NCBI GenBank assembly: GCA_003970805.2
Contig: CP051152.1
Span: forward strand, 2,046,001-2,110,000
Source: Undibacterium piscinae
GTDB taxonomy: Bacteria; Pseudomonadota; Gammaproteobacteria; Burkholderiales; Burkholderiaceae_D
Reading direction: 5' to 3'
Length of the DNA stretch: 64,000 nucleotides
Shown: positions 1-8,580 of the stretch, piece after piece
Position numbering within the stretch: position 1 is the stretch's first letter
Layout of the letters: every line of letters begins with the position of its first letter
Made by a program: the position numbers and the translations under genes
The notes under the pieces: model-generated
What the model saw: only the letters and a program-made list of their open reading frames with translations
Databases searched by the model: none
Told to the model about the DNA's origin: nothing

Positions 1-379
1 GCAAAATATCGCTTTTCAGCAGGCGGGCAATTTCATCGTAGGCAAACAAATCGGTGGGATCAGCCATTCCCACCAAGAAGACTGAACCTTTTTGCTCAAG
101 GACGATAGTCCTGAAACGTCTGGCCTGCATCTCGGGCAATAGCCGCACGGTATTCGGATTGATGTTGTATTGCTTCAAACTAACGTAGGCAATATTGAGC
201 TGTCTTGCCAAAGCATCTGAAATCTGTTCCTCGGTCACAAAACCGTTCTCGACAAACAAACGCCCCAGCTTACGGCCAGTTCTCTTTTGTTCTTGTAAGG
301 CAAACTGCAGCTGCTCTTCCGACATCAGCTTCTGTTGCAACAAGATTTCGCCTAAACGCACTTTTTCTGGCCTTGCCAT
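1..379 (-). CDS. MshE/PilB/GspE-type secretion ATPase, N-terminal part
   Basis: The gene starts at the ATG at 379 and runs off the left edge, so only the first 126 codons are visible. They form an MshEN (T2SSE_N) domain, the N-terminus of hexameric ATPases that power type IV or MSHA pilus assembly and type II secretion at the inner membrane. Two copies of a 24-residue pattern are visible: one starts RLGEILLQQKLMSEEQL, the second KLGRLFVENGFVTEEQI, with a five-residue spacer (KRTGR). In the family this tandem pattern binds cyclic di-GMP. The segment RRFRTIVLEQKGSVFLVGMA follows, which is typical of the domain. The Walker A and B motifs would lie outside the window, so the choice between MshE, PilB and GspE stays open. 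Confidence 0.85.
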   Translation of the reverse strand, partial: MARPEKVRLGEILLQQKLMSEEQLQFALQEQKRTGRKLGRLFVENGFVTEEQISDALARQLNIAYVSLKQYNINPNTVRLLPEMQARRFRTIVLEQKGSVFLVGMADPTDLFAYDEIARLLKSDIL

Positions 380-499
380 GCACTTCCCCGGTTATCGCTG
401 CGAACTGGAATCGCGTATTCGAATTATTGTAATTTATTGTCTCACATCAATATGGAAACAAATACTGAAAACCTATGCTTACGCTTCTCTTATGCGTCC

Positions 500-1438
500 C
501 TAATCAAGTCCGGCCAAGGTCTGAATATGGGCGACTACGCTGCGGCCCAGCGCCGACAATTTATACCCGCCTTCAAGACAACTAACTATGCGTCCCTGTG
601 AGTACTGCTGCGCCACTTGCATGATCTGCTGCGTGATCCAGCTGTAATCAGCCTCGACCAAGCCCATCTGGCCCATATCGTCTTCACGATGGGCATCGAA
701 CCCGGCAGAAATAAAGATCATCTCCGGCTGATGTAAATGCAGTGCGGGCAGCCACTGCTCAAGCACAATCTGACGTACCGCAGCGCCCCCTGTATGGCCA
801 GGTACCGCCACGTTATGCATATTTGAAGCCGGATGTTCGGTGCCAGAATACGGGTAAAACGGGTGCTGAAAAAAGCTCACCATCAATACCCGCGGGTCAT
901 CGCTGAAAGCCATTTCGGTCCCGTTGCCATGATGCACGTCAAAATCAACTACCGCCACTCTTTGCAAACCATGCACTTCGAGCGCATGTTTGGCGGCGAT
1001 TGCAACATTATTGAACATGCAAAAACCCATGGATTCCTCAGGCGTCGCATGATGACCGGGCGGGCGAATCGAACAAAAGGCATTGGCTATCTCACCGGCT
1101 ATCACCGCATCGGTGGCTGCCAGTGCGGCACCGGCCGCGCGTAAGGATGCACGCCAGGTACAGGCATTGAGCTTGGTATCGGCATCGAGCAAAAAATAAG
1201 CGGCCTCGCTGCCCGGCGCCGGACAATTGTCGCGCACCCTGGCGATCGCGGCGGCGCTGTGCACCAGTTCCAGATCACTCTCTAGCGCAACCGGCGCCTC
1301 GCGGTATTCAATCAGATCGTGAATCCGGCTGGCAATCAATTGGTCTTCTATTGCCTGCAGACGCTGCGGCGCTTCGGGATGCCATGCGCCCATCTCATGT
1401 AATTTGCAGTCAGCATGGGTATAAAACGCCGTTGTCAT
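500..1438 (-). CDS. Histone deacetylase family (HDAC-like amidohydrolase)
   Basis: A 312-residue zinc-dependent deacetylase of the arginase/deacetylase superfamily, related to HDAC-like amidohydrolases and acetylpolyamine amidohydrolases. Visible motifs are CSIRPPGHHA (tandem active-site histidines), DFDVHHGNGT (zinc ligands Asp and His), and SAGFDAHREDD (third zinc ligand Asp). The reading frame stays open to 1627, but the family start is the ATG at 1438 (MTTAFYTHADCKLHEMG, with the WHPE segment soon after). The extra upstream 63 residues look non-coding. It is divergent from moxR. The natural substrate cannot be read from sequence; small acetylated amines or acetyl-lysine proteins are possible. 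Confidence 0.9.
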   Translation of the reverse strand: MTTAFYTHADCKLHEMGAWHPEAPQRLQAIEDQLIASRIHDLIEYREAPVALESDLELVHSAAAIARVRDNCPAPGSEAAYFLLDADTKLNACTWRASLRAAGAALAATDAVIAGEIANAFCSIRPPGHHATPEESMGFCMFNNVAIAAKHALEVHGLQRVAVVDFDVHHGNGTEMAFSDDPRVLMVSFFQHPFYPYSGTEHPASNMHNVAVPGHTGGAAVRQIVLEQWLPALHLHQPEMIFISAGFDAHREDDMGQMGLVEADYSWITQQIMQVAQQYSQGRIVSCLEGGYKLSALGRSVVAHIQTLAGLD

Positions 1439-1625
1439 GTATTGAGCATCCAGGTAGTGAAGTGGTATAAATCTGCCGCGTATAGCTTGCGCAGCAACAT
1501 CAAGTTTCAACCTATTTGCGCGATTTTGCAAATTTGATGCCATTTTTATCAAAACTAAAAACGCAGGAATAGGAATCGGTTTACACTTGCCCCAGACACA
1601 TGCACCCATTTCATAAGGCAAGCCC

Positions 1626-2651
1626 ATGTTTTCGAAAGTTCACGAAGTCGCCAATCAGGTTGGCCATATCATTATCGGCAAGGATAGCCAGATCAGGCTA
1701 TCCCTGGTTTGCCTGTTGGCGGGCGGCCACTTATTGATAGAGGATGTTCCCGGTGTAGGCAAAACCACGCTGGCGCATGCCTTGGCGATTTCGCTGGGTT
1801 TGCAATTTAACCGGCTGCAATTTACCAGCGATTTGCTGCCGGCTGATGTGGTGGGCGTTTCGATTTTCGACCGGGAAAAAAATCAGTTTATTTTCCATCC
1901 TGGCCCGGTATTTACCCAGGTTTTGCTGGCCGACGAGATCAATCGCGCCACGCCCAAGACCCAGTCAGCCCTGCTGGAGGCGATGGAAGAGCATCAGGTT
2001 ACGGCAGAAGGCAAGACCCGCCCGCTTCCCGAGCCTTTCTTTGTGATCGCCACCCAAAATCCTGCGCATCAGGTCGGTACCTTTGCCTTGCCGGAATCAC
2101 AGCTAGACCGCTTCCTGATGTGCCTGTCACTCGGTTATCCGGATGCCGCCGCCGAACGCGCCCTATTGCTGGGCGAAGACCGCCGTACCCTGCTCAAAAG
2201 CATGAAGCCGGTCATGCAGCCGGAACAGTTACTGCAGGCGCAACAGGCTTTGCGGAAAATTCACAGCTCAGCGGCGCTGGTCGATTATGTGCAGTCACTG
2301 GCCCACGCCACCCGTCAAGGCGATCTATTCGCCGAAGGCATGAGCCCGCGTGCCGCCATCGCCCTATTGCAGGCGGCGCGCGCCTGGGCTGCGCTGGAAG
2401 GACGCGATCATGTAATCCCGGAGGATGTACAAGCAGTCCTGATACCCGTGATCGCCCATCGTCTGCGCCCCTTAAAATCAGTCAGCGGGAAAGTCAGCGC
2501 CAGCAGCGAACTATTGACACATCCGGACATTACGAAGGGCCGCAGGGATACAATTTTGAATTCATCGAGCCTGGCATCCAGAACCACAAGGTCGAGGTCT
2601 ACCGCGGTAAAGATGCCCAGGAACGCATCTACCGGGACACCATTCCGCTAG
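1626..2651 (+). CDS. MoxR family AAA+ ATPase with foreign C-terminal tail
   Basis: This is a MoxR-type AAA+ ATPase, a chaperone-like protein usually encoded with a DUF58 protein and a transglutaminase, as here. Walker A is GVGKTT around residue 44, Walker B is VLLADEINRATPKTQ around residue 100, and sensor 1 is FVIATQNP. The C-terminal lid contains GMSPRAAIALLQAARAWA. Homology stops near residue 298 (HRLRPLKSVSGK, then SSELLTH); from about 2521 the frame reads a low-complexity Ser/Arg tail that does not resemble any MoxR C-terminus. The native last 10 or so residues seem to be replaced by a join to unrelated DNA. The AAA core is complete. RBS AAGG lies just before the ATG. Confidence 0.85.
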   Translation: MFSKVHEVANQVGHIIIGKDSQIRLSLVCLLAGGHLLIEDVPGVGKTTLAHALAISLGLQFNRLQFTSDLLPADVVGVSIFDREKNQFIFHPGPVFTQVLLADEINRATPKTQSALLEAMEEHQVTAEGKTRPLPEPFFVIATQNPAHQVGTFALPESQLDRFLMCLSLGYPDAAAERALLLGEDRRTLLKSMKPVMQPEQLLQAQQALRKIHSSAALVDYVQSLAHATRQGDLFAEGMSPRAAIALLQAARAWAALEGRDHVIPEDVQAVLIPVIAHRLRPLKSVSGKVSASSELLTHPDITKGRRDTILNSSSLASRTTRSRSTAVKMPRNASTGTPFR

Positions 2652-2710
2652 ACGCAAGCGGTTTTAACCTAACCGTGCTCGGCATCCGGAATCCTTCTTA
2701 CACTAAGTAA
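2522..2710 (+). pseudogene. 3' fragment of an unrelated, unidentified gene
   Basis: Directly after the point where MoxR homology ends, a different reading frame gives a protein-like stretch of about 62 residues. It contains PQGYNFEFIEPG, HKVEVYRGKDAQERIYRD and SGFNLTVLGIRNPS and stops at 2710. Composition and codon choice look coding, but there is no start codon and the frame upstream is only the shadow of moxR. It is followed 76 bases later by a good terminator, as expected for a transplanted gene 3' end. I do not recognise the protein family. Being coding is inferred from composition only. Confidence 0.5.
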
Positions 2711-2786
2711 TTAATGCGCTAAGTAATTAATACGCCAAATACGCCAGCGAATACACTAACTTAGCGCTAGGTATTGAAATGAAAAG

Positions 2787-2821
2787 CTGCCACATTGCAT
2801 CAGCAATGCCGGCAGTTTTTT
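2787..2821 (+). terminator. Rho-independent terminator after the gene fragment
   Basis: An outer stem CTGCC/GGCAG (2787-2791 with 2811-2815) encloses an inner stem CATTGC/GCAATG with loop ATCA, followed by TTTTTT. It lies between moxR and the DUF58 gene, so it would uncouple genes that are normally co-transcribed. The remaining DNA to 3006 shows no gene. Confidence 0.75.
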
Positions 2822-3006
2822 CGTATACGACACAAATCCATTCGTGACGATCAGCCGGCTATTGCCCGCAAAAATGCCCGCAGAGCTGCACCCATCGCCT
2901 GCATGGCTCTGGCTATCGAGCTAAACAAATGACTCAACAAATATTAGTGCGATTTGCAGTGAAGGCCGTGATATAACATCATCACCGTCCCTCACCTCAA
3001 ACACCC

Positions 3007-4020
3007 ATGAGCATCATCAGCAATATAGGTCCTGCTTTAGCGGACAAATTTCGAAAGCTGGTTTTTCTGGAACACCGTCCGGAAAGCGGCGAAGTGTTTC
3101 TCAAACAGCGCCGGGTGTTCACCCTGCCCAGCAAGGCCGGCTGGATGTTTGTACTGCTATTGCTGCTGCTGTTCATTAGCTCGACCAACTACAACCTCAA
3201 TCTCGGTTTTGCGCTCACCTTCGTGCTCGCTGGCTGCGCCTGCATCAATGCCTTTCTCGGTTTTCGCAATCTGGCCTACCTGCATCTGCTGGCGGGCCCG
3301 GCGGCACCGGTATTTGCCGGTGAAGAGGCACAATTCACGCTACATCTGATCAACCGGCGCCAGCATTATCGCTATGCGCTGCATGTAGGTTTTGCGGCCC
3401 CGGGACACACTGAACAGGCAGTTGATATTGCGCCCGATAGCCGCTGCACGCTACAACTGAGCCATCCGACTTTGCAACGCGGCATGATGGCTATCCCCAG
3501 AGTGCGCCTGCAGACCTGGTTTCCCTTAGGCTTGCTGCGCGCCTGGAGTACCTGGCTGCCGGATGCGCAAGTGCTGGTGTATCCGCAGCCCGAGGCTTTT
3601 GCGCCGCCACTCCCGGTCACCGGGGTTGCCGGCAAGGAAGGCCAGGGTCACAGCGGCGATGATGAGGATTTTTCGGGGGTACGCGCTTACCAGAGCGGTG
3701 ATCCGCTCAAGCATCTGGCCTGGAAGCATATCGCCAGGATCGATCTCGATGCCGGCGGCTCATTGATCACCAAGCAATTTTCCGGCGGTTCGGCCAGCGA
3801 TATCCTGCTCGACTTCGGCAGCCTGCCGGCAAATCTCGATCTGGAATTACGCTTGTCACGCATGACCAGTTGGGTCATTGCGGCCGATGCCAGCGGTTTG
3901 GCGTATGCGTTCAAGCTCGGTGCCCTTCATCTCGATGCCGCCAGTAACGAGCCGCACCGGCTTGCGTGCCTGCGGGCACTGGCGCTGCACCAGCTACCGT
4001 CGCCTGAGGCGGGCGTATGA
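3007..4020 (+). CDS. DUF58 domain protein
   Basis: A 337-residue membrane-anchored DUF58 protein. Two hydrophobic segments lie near residues 40-80, followed by a soluble beta-rich region and then the DUF58 signature YQSGDPLKHLAWKHIAR around residue 235, which forms part of a von Willebrand A-like fold. In the family this protein works with the MoxR ATPase and a transglutaminase-like membrane protein. The stop codon overlaps the start of the next gene (ATGA at 4017-4020), so translation is probably coupled. No clear ribosome-binding site precedes the ATG at 3007. Its normal upstream leader appears to have been disturbed by the rearrangement at 2521-3000. Confidence 0.85.
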   Translation: MSIISNIGPALADKFRKLVFLEHRPESGEVFLKQRRVFTLPSKAGWMFVLLLLLLFISSTNYNLNLGFALTFVLAGCACINAFLGFRNLAYLHLLAGPAAPVFAGEEAQFTLHLINRRQHYRYALHVGFAAPGHTEQAVDIAPDSRCTLQLSHPTLQRGMMAIPRVRLQTWFPLGLLRAWSTWLPDAQVLVYPQPEAFAPPLPVTGVAGKEGQGHSGDDEDFSGVRAYQSGDPLKHLAWKHIARIDLDAGGSLITKQFSGGSASDILLDFGSLPANLDLELRLSRMTSWVIAADASGLAYAFKLGALHLDAASNEPHRLACLRALALHQLPSPEAGV

Positions 4021-6062
4021 AGCCAAGTAACTTACCCGGCTTCTCGCTCAGCGGCTGGCAACGCCACTGGAAAAATCGCCCGCTGGCGCGTGACAAGGCC
4101 GACACCCTGTTATTGCTCACCGCATGCTTACTGGTATTGCTACCGCATTTAGCGGTATTCGCCTGGTGGGTCAACGCCGGCAGCCTGAGCCTGATGCTGT
4201 GGCGTGGCTGGCTAACGTTCAGCGGCCGCCGGCTGCCGCGCGCCTGGGTGCTGATCCCGGTTGCACTGACATTGATGGCCGGGATTTATCTGACTTATCA
4301 TACGTTTCTGGGACGCGAGGCCGGGGTTGCCATGCTGGCCCTACTGCTCTCTTGCAAGCTGCTGGAAATGCATGCCAAGCGCGATCTGTATATCGTTATT
4401 TTTCTTAGTTTTTTCTTGCTGCTGACCAGTTTTTTCTATTCGCAAAGTATCGCCAGTGCGGCGCTTGCGCTGCTAGCGGTGCTCGCCCTGCTCACTGCCC
4501 AGCTATCATTCCAGTACACCGGCGCAGTTCCCAGCCTATGGAAGCGCATCAAACTTGGTTTGACGATTTTGGGAATGGCAATTCCGCTGACCTTGATCGC
4601 CTTCTTTTTATTTCCGCGTATCCAGGGGCCGCTATGGGGCTTACCCGGTGACGCTAACGCCGGCCGCAGCGGTTTATCCGACTCCATGTCGCCGGGCAAC
4701 ATCAGCAAACTGGCGCTATCGGAGGAAATCGCCTTCAGGGTCAAGCTATCCGGTGCAACACCAGCTAAAAGCGAGCTCTACTGGCGCGGCATAGTCTTAA
4801 ATCGCTATGACGGGCGCACATGGTCACATGAAGACGATGCAAAACCGGCAGCATCAACCTCCGATCTGATTAGTAACGGCGATGTCCTGCGTCAGGAAAT
4901 CATCCTGGAACCGAGCGGCCAGACCTGGTTATTTGCGCTCGACATGCCAGACGCAGCACCGCAGCTGGAAGGTATGCTCAGCGGTATAAATAGCCAGAGG
5001 GAAATGAACAGCGCCCAGCCTATCAATAACCGTATCCGCTACCAAGCTAATTCACACGGCCAATACCGCCTGCAAAGCACACTGACCGCACAAGCTTTAT
5101 TGCCATCATTACGCCTACCGGCCAGCTATAACCCACAAACCCTGCGCTATGCCGCCAAGCTGCGGCAAGGGATAAGCGACGAACGGCAGATCGTTAACGA
5201 GGTTTTACAATTTTTCCGGCGTGAAAATTTCAGCTATACGCTAGAGCCGCCGCTATTAGGCGTCAACGGCATAGACGATTTTTTGTTTGGCAGCCGCGCC
5301 GGTTTTTGCGAGCACTACGCCAGCGCTTTTGTGGTACTGATGCGCGCCAGCGGCATCCCCGCACGTGTCGTCACTGGTTATCAGGGCGGGGCCATCAACA
5401 ATGTCGATGGCTATCTGGAGATCCGCCAATCGGATGCCCATGCCTGGGCCGAAGTATGGCTGAGCGGAATTGGCTGGCTAAGGGTAGATCCGACGGCGGC
5501 GGTAGCCCCGGAACGCATCCAGAAAAATCTTGGCTCGACGCAAAACTCACGCGGACTGGCTGGATTGGTCAATCTGGCGATGTCGAACGACTCCTGGTTT
5601 GGCAGCGCAATTCGGTCGGCCAATATGCGCTGGAGCGCACTCAATAATTCATGGAATCTATGGGTACTGAACTATAACCAGGCGCGCCAATTTGACCTGA
5701 TGCGTACCCTTGGCCTGTCTGAATTTGACTGGGCTCAGCTTAGCCTGATATTTTTCCTGCTCAGTGCCACCGTGATGAGCTTGCTGGCCCTGCCTTTTAT
5801 GCTGAACCGCCCGCAAATATCTGCGCTTGATCGGCTATACTTATCCTTATGTCAAAAACTGGCAAACCAAGGCTACCCCAGACAAGCGCATGAAGCGCCT
5901 TACTCGTATGGACAACGTCTGCGAACCAGTCTGCCAGATACACAATATGCCCCCATACATCGCTTTCTCAGTGCTTACTCCGCTGCCAAATACGGGAAAA
6001 ATGTGCAGTCAGAAGCTAGCACCGTCAAACATCTCAAAATCCTGCTGGCGCAGTGTCGCTAG
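4017..6062 (+). CDS. TgpA-type transglutaminase-like membrane protein (DUF3488)
   Basis: A 681-residue protein with an N-terminal block of membrane helices (DUF3488, about residues 25-200), a periplasmic transglutaminase-like domain and a C-terminal membrane helix near residue 580. The Cys-His-Asp triad is visible: Cys431 in FCEHYASAF, His475 in SDAHAWAEVW and Asp491 in VDPT. Related proteins such as Pseudomonas TgpA have transglutaminase activity and affect envelope growth. It overlaps the DUF58 gene by four bases and completes the moxR-DUF58-tgpA set. The C-terminal cytosolic tail matches DUF4129-type ends. The substrate is unknown. Confidence 0.88.
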   Translation: MKPSNLPGFSLSGWQRHWKNRPLARDKADTLLLLTACLLVLLPHLAVFAWWVNAGSLSLMLWRGWLTFSGRRLPRAWVLIPVALTLMAGIYLTYHTFLGREAGVAMLALLLSCKLLEMHAKRDLYIVIFLSFFLLLTSFFYSQSIASAALALLAVLALLTAQLSFQYTGAVPSLWKRIKLGLTILGMAIPLTLIAFFLFPRIQGPLWGLPGDANAGRSGLSDSMSPGNISKLALSEEIAFRVKLSGATPAKSELYWRGIVLNRYDGRTWSHEDDAKPAASTSDLISNGDVLRQEIILEPSGQTWLFALDMPDAAPQLEGMLSGINSQREMNSAQPINNRIRYQANSHGQYRLQSTLTAQALLPSLRLPASYNPQTLRYAAKLRQGISDERQIVNEVLQFFRRENFSYTLEPPLLGVNGIDDFLFGSRAGFCEHYASAFVVLMRASGIPARVVTGYQGGAINNVDGYLEIRQSDAHAWAEVWLSGIGWLRVDPTAAVAPERIQKNLGSTQNSRGLAGLVNLAMSNDSWFGSAIRSANMRWSALNNSWNLWVLNYNQARQFDLMRTLGLSEFDWAQLSLIFFLLSATVMSLLALPFMLNRPQISALDRLYLSLCQKLANQGYPRQAHEAPYSYGQRLRTSLPDTQYAPIHRFLSAYSAAKYGKNVQSEASTVKHLKILLAQCR

Positions 6063-6121
6063 TCATTTTTTTACTCAATGTGTACGCAATTTATACTCAA
6101 CTTACAGTCAAATAGTTAGCA

Positions 6122-7219
6122 ATGATCCTCAATCCTACTCTCCGTTTCACAATTGCCACCTTGCTTGCCAGCGCAATCGCCTTGAGCCCCGCAGCTTACG
6201 CCAGCAGCAAGCCCAGCAAAAATGCCGCGCCCAAGCCTGCGCCAATCAAGACAGAATTTGCCCACTTTACCCAATGGAAAGAAGTGTCAGAGTTTATCGA
6301 TCAGATGGTCGCCAAACACGGCTTCAACAAGGCAGAACTGGAAGCGAGCTTTGATCAGATCCGCTATGTGGAAACCGCCATACAGTTGATCAAGCCAGCT
6401 CCTGCTGGTAAGCCGAAGAACTGGAAAGCCTATCGCGCCCGCTTTGTCGACAATTACAGAATTGACGCTGGTATCGCTTTTTGGGATCAATATGCCGATG
6501 CCTTGGCGCGCGCCGAGAAGCAGTATGGCGTACCGGCAGAAATCATCGTCGGCTTAATTGGCGTAGAAACGGTTTTTGGCCGCAACACCGGCAATTTCCG
6601 TGTCATGGATGCCCTCACTACCCTGGCATTTGCCTACCCGGATACGCCTACGCGCCAGGCCAGAATGACATTTTTCAGAGGGGAACTGGAAAGCATGCTG
6701 CTGATTGCGCGCGATTCGGTAATCGATCCATTTAGCTTCAAGGGCTCGTATGCCGGCGCAGTGGGTTGGCCGCAGTTTATGCCTAGCAGCATACGTAGTT
6801 ACGCGCTTGACTTTGATGCGGACGGCAAAATTGACTTAGTCTCGTCACCAGTCGATGCCATAGGCAGCGTCGCCAATTACCTGTCACAGCACGGCTGGAA
6901 AAAAGGCCTGCCTACGGTATTCCCCGCCACCCTGAGCGGCAATGAAGCGGAACAAGGCAAATTCAATGAAGTGATGTCACAGGGTCTGAAAGCCAGTTAC
7001 CGTCTGGAAGACCTGAAAAGCGTCGCCACCACCGCCAGTCCGGATGCGCCGGCACAACTCAGTTATGGCCTGATCGACTTGCAAAACGGTAGCGAGGCGA
7101 CCGAATATTGGCTGGCGACCGAGAACTTTTTCGCTATCACGCAATATAACCGCAGCTATTTTTATGCGATGTCAGTGATAGATCTGGGGAAAATGATTGC
7201 GACCGCAAGAATGAAGTAA
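6122..7219 (+). CDS. mltB: Membrane-bound lytic murein transglycosylase B
   Basis: A 365-residue lytic transglycosylase of the SLT2/MltB family, which cleaves the MurNAc-GlcNAc bond of peptidoglycan with formation of 1,6-anhydro ends. An N-terminal signal peptide (hydrophobic residues 5-26, ending PAAYASS) sends it to the periplasm; no clear lipobox is seen, so it may be soluble rather than a lipoprotein. The catalytic Glu149 lies in GVETVFGRNTGNFRV. Further family segments are GSYAGAVGWPQFMPSS and LDFDADGKIDL. It follows tgpA after a 59-base gap and could share its transcript, consistent with an envelope role. Confidence 0.92.
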   Translation: MILNPTLRFTIATLLASAIALSPAAYASSKPSKNAAPKPAPIKTEFAHFTQWKEVSEFIDQMVAKHGFNKAELEASFDQIRYVETAIQLIKPAPAGKPKNWKAYRARFVDNYRIDAGIAFWDQYADALARAEKQYGVPAEIIVGLIGVETVFGRNTGNFRVMDALTTLAFAYPDTPTRQARMTFFRGELESMLLIARDSVIDPFSFKGSYAGAVGWPQFMPSSIRSYALDFDADGKIDLVSSPVDAIGSVANYLSQHGWKKGLPTVFPATLSGNEAEQGKFNEVMSQGLKASYRLEDLKSVATTASPDAPAQLSYGLIDLQNGSEATEYWLATENFFAITQYNRSYFYAMSVIDLGKMIATARMK

Positions 7220-7515
7220 TAGGGTTAAATTTGCTAGAAACAGACACAAAATTCTTTCCTGTTCCAAATATTGAACATTAAACAAAATTTTCTTCAAATA
7301 ATATTGCTAAGTTGCATTCCTTATACTACAGTAACATTATCGAATGATACATTTAGTTGAACTTAAAGTAATGTGTCAATAGATTTAACAATTTTTTTGT
7401 CCCTCTAGTAGCGAAAATTAGTCATTTTAAAGTTACAATATTACCGGATGATTAATTTTTTATTGAAGCAACTTTTTTTCCGCATCAATAACCATATAAA
7501 TATAGCGAGGTAATT

Positions 7516-7821
7516 ATGGCAAATCTGACTCAGCTTGAATCTGATGAGATCGACTACGATCCAAATAATCTTTTGGATACTCTGATCAAGCAACTACACT
7601 TAAAAAACGATGCCGCTCTGTCAAGAGCACTGGAAGTAGCTCCTCCGGTCATCAGTAAAATCCGTCACCGTCGTCTGCCTGTTGGCGCATCACTGTTGAT
7701 TCGCATGCACGAAATCAGTGACGTCAGCATCAAGGATTTACGTGGTTTGATGGGTGACCGTCGCGCAAAATTCCGCATCAGCGATAAGCAGTTCAAACCA
7801 AAGGAAGACGGCAGCAATTAA
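7516..7821 (+). CDS. Small helix-turn-helix protein
   Basis: A 101-residue protein with one helical region of Cro/XRE type: NNLLDTLIKQLHLKNDAALS followed by RALEVAPPVISKIRHRRLP, where the PPVISKIR segment fits a recognition helix. The rest, including ISDVSIKDLRGLMGDRR, is helical and basic. There is no effector domain, so it probably acts as a small DNA-binding regulator; the target is unknown. A GAGG ribosome-binding site precedes the ATG. The 296 bases upstream (7220-7515) are strikingly AT-rich and hold no other gene; a loose sigma-70-like pair TTGAAC/TAGATT with a 17-base spacer is at 7357-7385. A terminator follows the gene, so it is monocistronic. Confidence 0.7.
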   Translation: MANLTQLESDEIDYDPNNLLDTLIKQLHLKNDAALSRALEVAPPVISKIRHRRLPVGASLLIRMHEISDVSIKDLRGLMGDRRAKFRISDKQFKPKEDGSN

Positions 7822-7842
7822 TATTGCTGCCAACCCCGGAAG

Positions 7843-7880
7843 AACCTGAGAAGAGCGTAAGCCTTACTCAGGTTTTTTTT
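7843..7880 (+). terminator. Rho-independent terminator
   Basis: Perfect eight-base stem AACCTGAG/CTCAGGTT with a 16-base loop, followed by a run of T. A second perfect palindrome (GCAGCAAT/ATTGCTGC, 7811-7828) covers the stop codon of the HTH gene just upstream. Confidence 0.88.
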
Positions 7881-8097
7881 CGCCCGAATAAACAGATGAA
7901 TCAAACAAGCGCTTTGTCACCCGAACTAAGCTACCAAGGTGAGGGAATTGCACAGACAAGCCATGCAAAAAAACCAGTATGCACACATCTCGCAATCTCA
8001 TCATTCCAAAGCGGCATTCCTGAAATCTTTGATACCCCTGATACCCCTACCCAGTATTAAATAGAACCACACTGTTGACGGCCGCAACGGCAGGTTT

Positions 8098-8514
8098 TTA
8101 ACGAATACCCCCACCCTCTCCTAGTGCATGAATAATCGGACAAGTCTTGGACGGTCCCGTATGTTCACATTCATGGATAAGCAGAGACAACATTTTTTGC
8201 ATTTTTTGCAAATCGGCTAATTTCCCTTCGACCTGCGCCAACCGATCCGCGGCGACCTTGCGGATCGCGCTGCGATCATCTGTATCTTCCAGCAACAGCA
8301 AAGTAGTGATTTCGTCCAGAGTGAAGCCCAATTCCTGTGCGCGCTTGATAAAGCGTATGCGCTCCACCAGGGTGGCAGCGTAAGTGCGAAAGCCGCTGGC
8401 GACCACCGGCACCGGCAATAAATCACGGCGCTGGTAATACCGTATGGTTTCGACACCAACCCCTGCCAGACGCGCAAGTTGCCCTATAGTCAACTCCGAT
8501 TTATTATTTTGCAT
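8098..8514 (-). CDS. MerR family metal-responsive regulator
   Basis: A 138-residue MerR-type activator. The N-terminal winged HTH is seen in LTIGQLARLAGVGVETIRYY and the long dimer helix in the middle. The C-terminal metal-binding loop is CEHTGPSKTC followed by PIIHAL. The two cysteines are eight residues apart, as in mercury MerR (CueR has seven), but the third MerR cysteine at the start of the dimer helix is missing (LLLLEDTDD instead). It may therefore respond to copper or another soft metal rather than mercury. It is divergent from a P1B ATPase whose promoter carries a MerR-type operator, so that ATPase is its probable target. Confidence 0.88.
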   Translation of the reverse strand: MQNNKSELTIGQLARLAGVGVETIRYYQRRDLLPVPVVASGFRTYAATLVERIRFIKRAQELGFTLDEITTLLLLEDTDDRSAIRKVAADRLAQVEGKLADLQKMQKMLSLLIHECEHTGPSKTCPIIHALGEGGGIR

Positions 8515-8520
8515 TATTCC

Positions 8521-8552
8521 TTGACTCCGTTCTTAGGTACGGGGTCTATGAT
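8521..8552 (+). promoter_or_regulatory. MerR-type promoter and operator of the P1B ATPase
   Basis: The -35 box TTGACT (8521-8526) and the -10 box TATGAT (8547-8552) are separated by 20 bases, the over-long spacing activated by DNA-distorting MerR proteins. Between them sits the dyad ACTCCGT/ACGGGGT (8524-8530 and 8539-8545). The ATPase start follows 28 bases downstream. Confidence 0.85.
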
Positions 8553-8580
8553 AGGATAAAAATCACCCGGAGAATTTGCG

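Noticed and set aside
1439-1627. Longer N-terminus for the deacetylase (63 extra codons)
   Set aside because: The added residues are unlike the family, overlap the moxR promoter side, and the ATG at 1438 fits the usual start.
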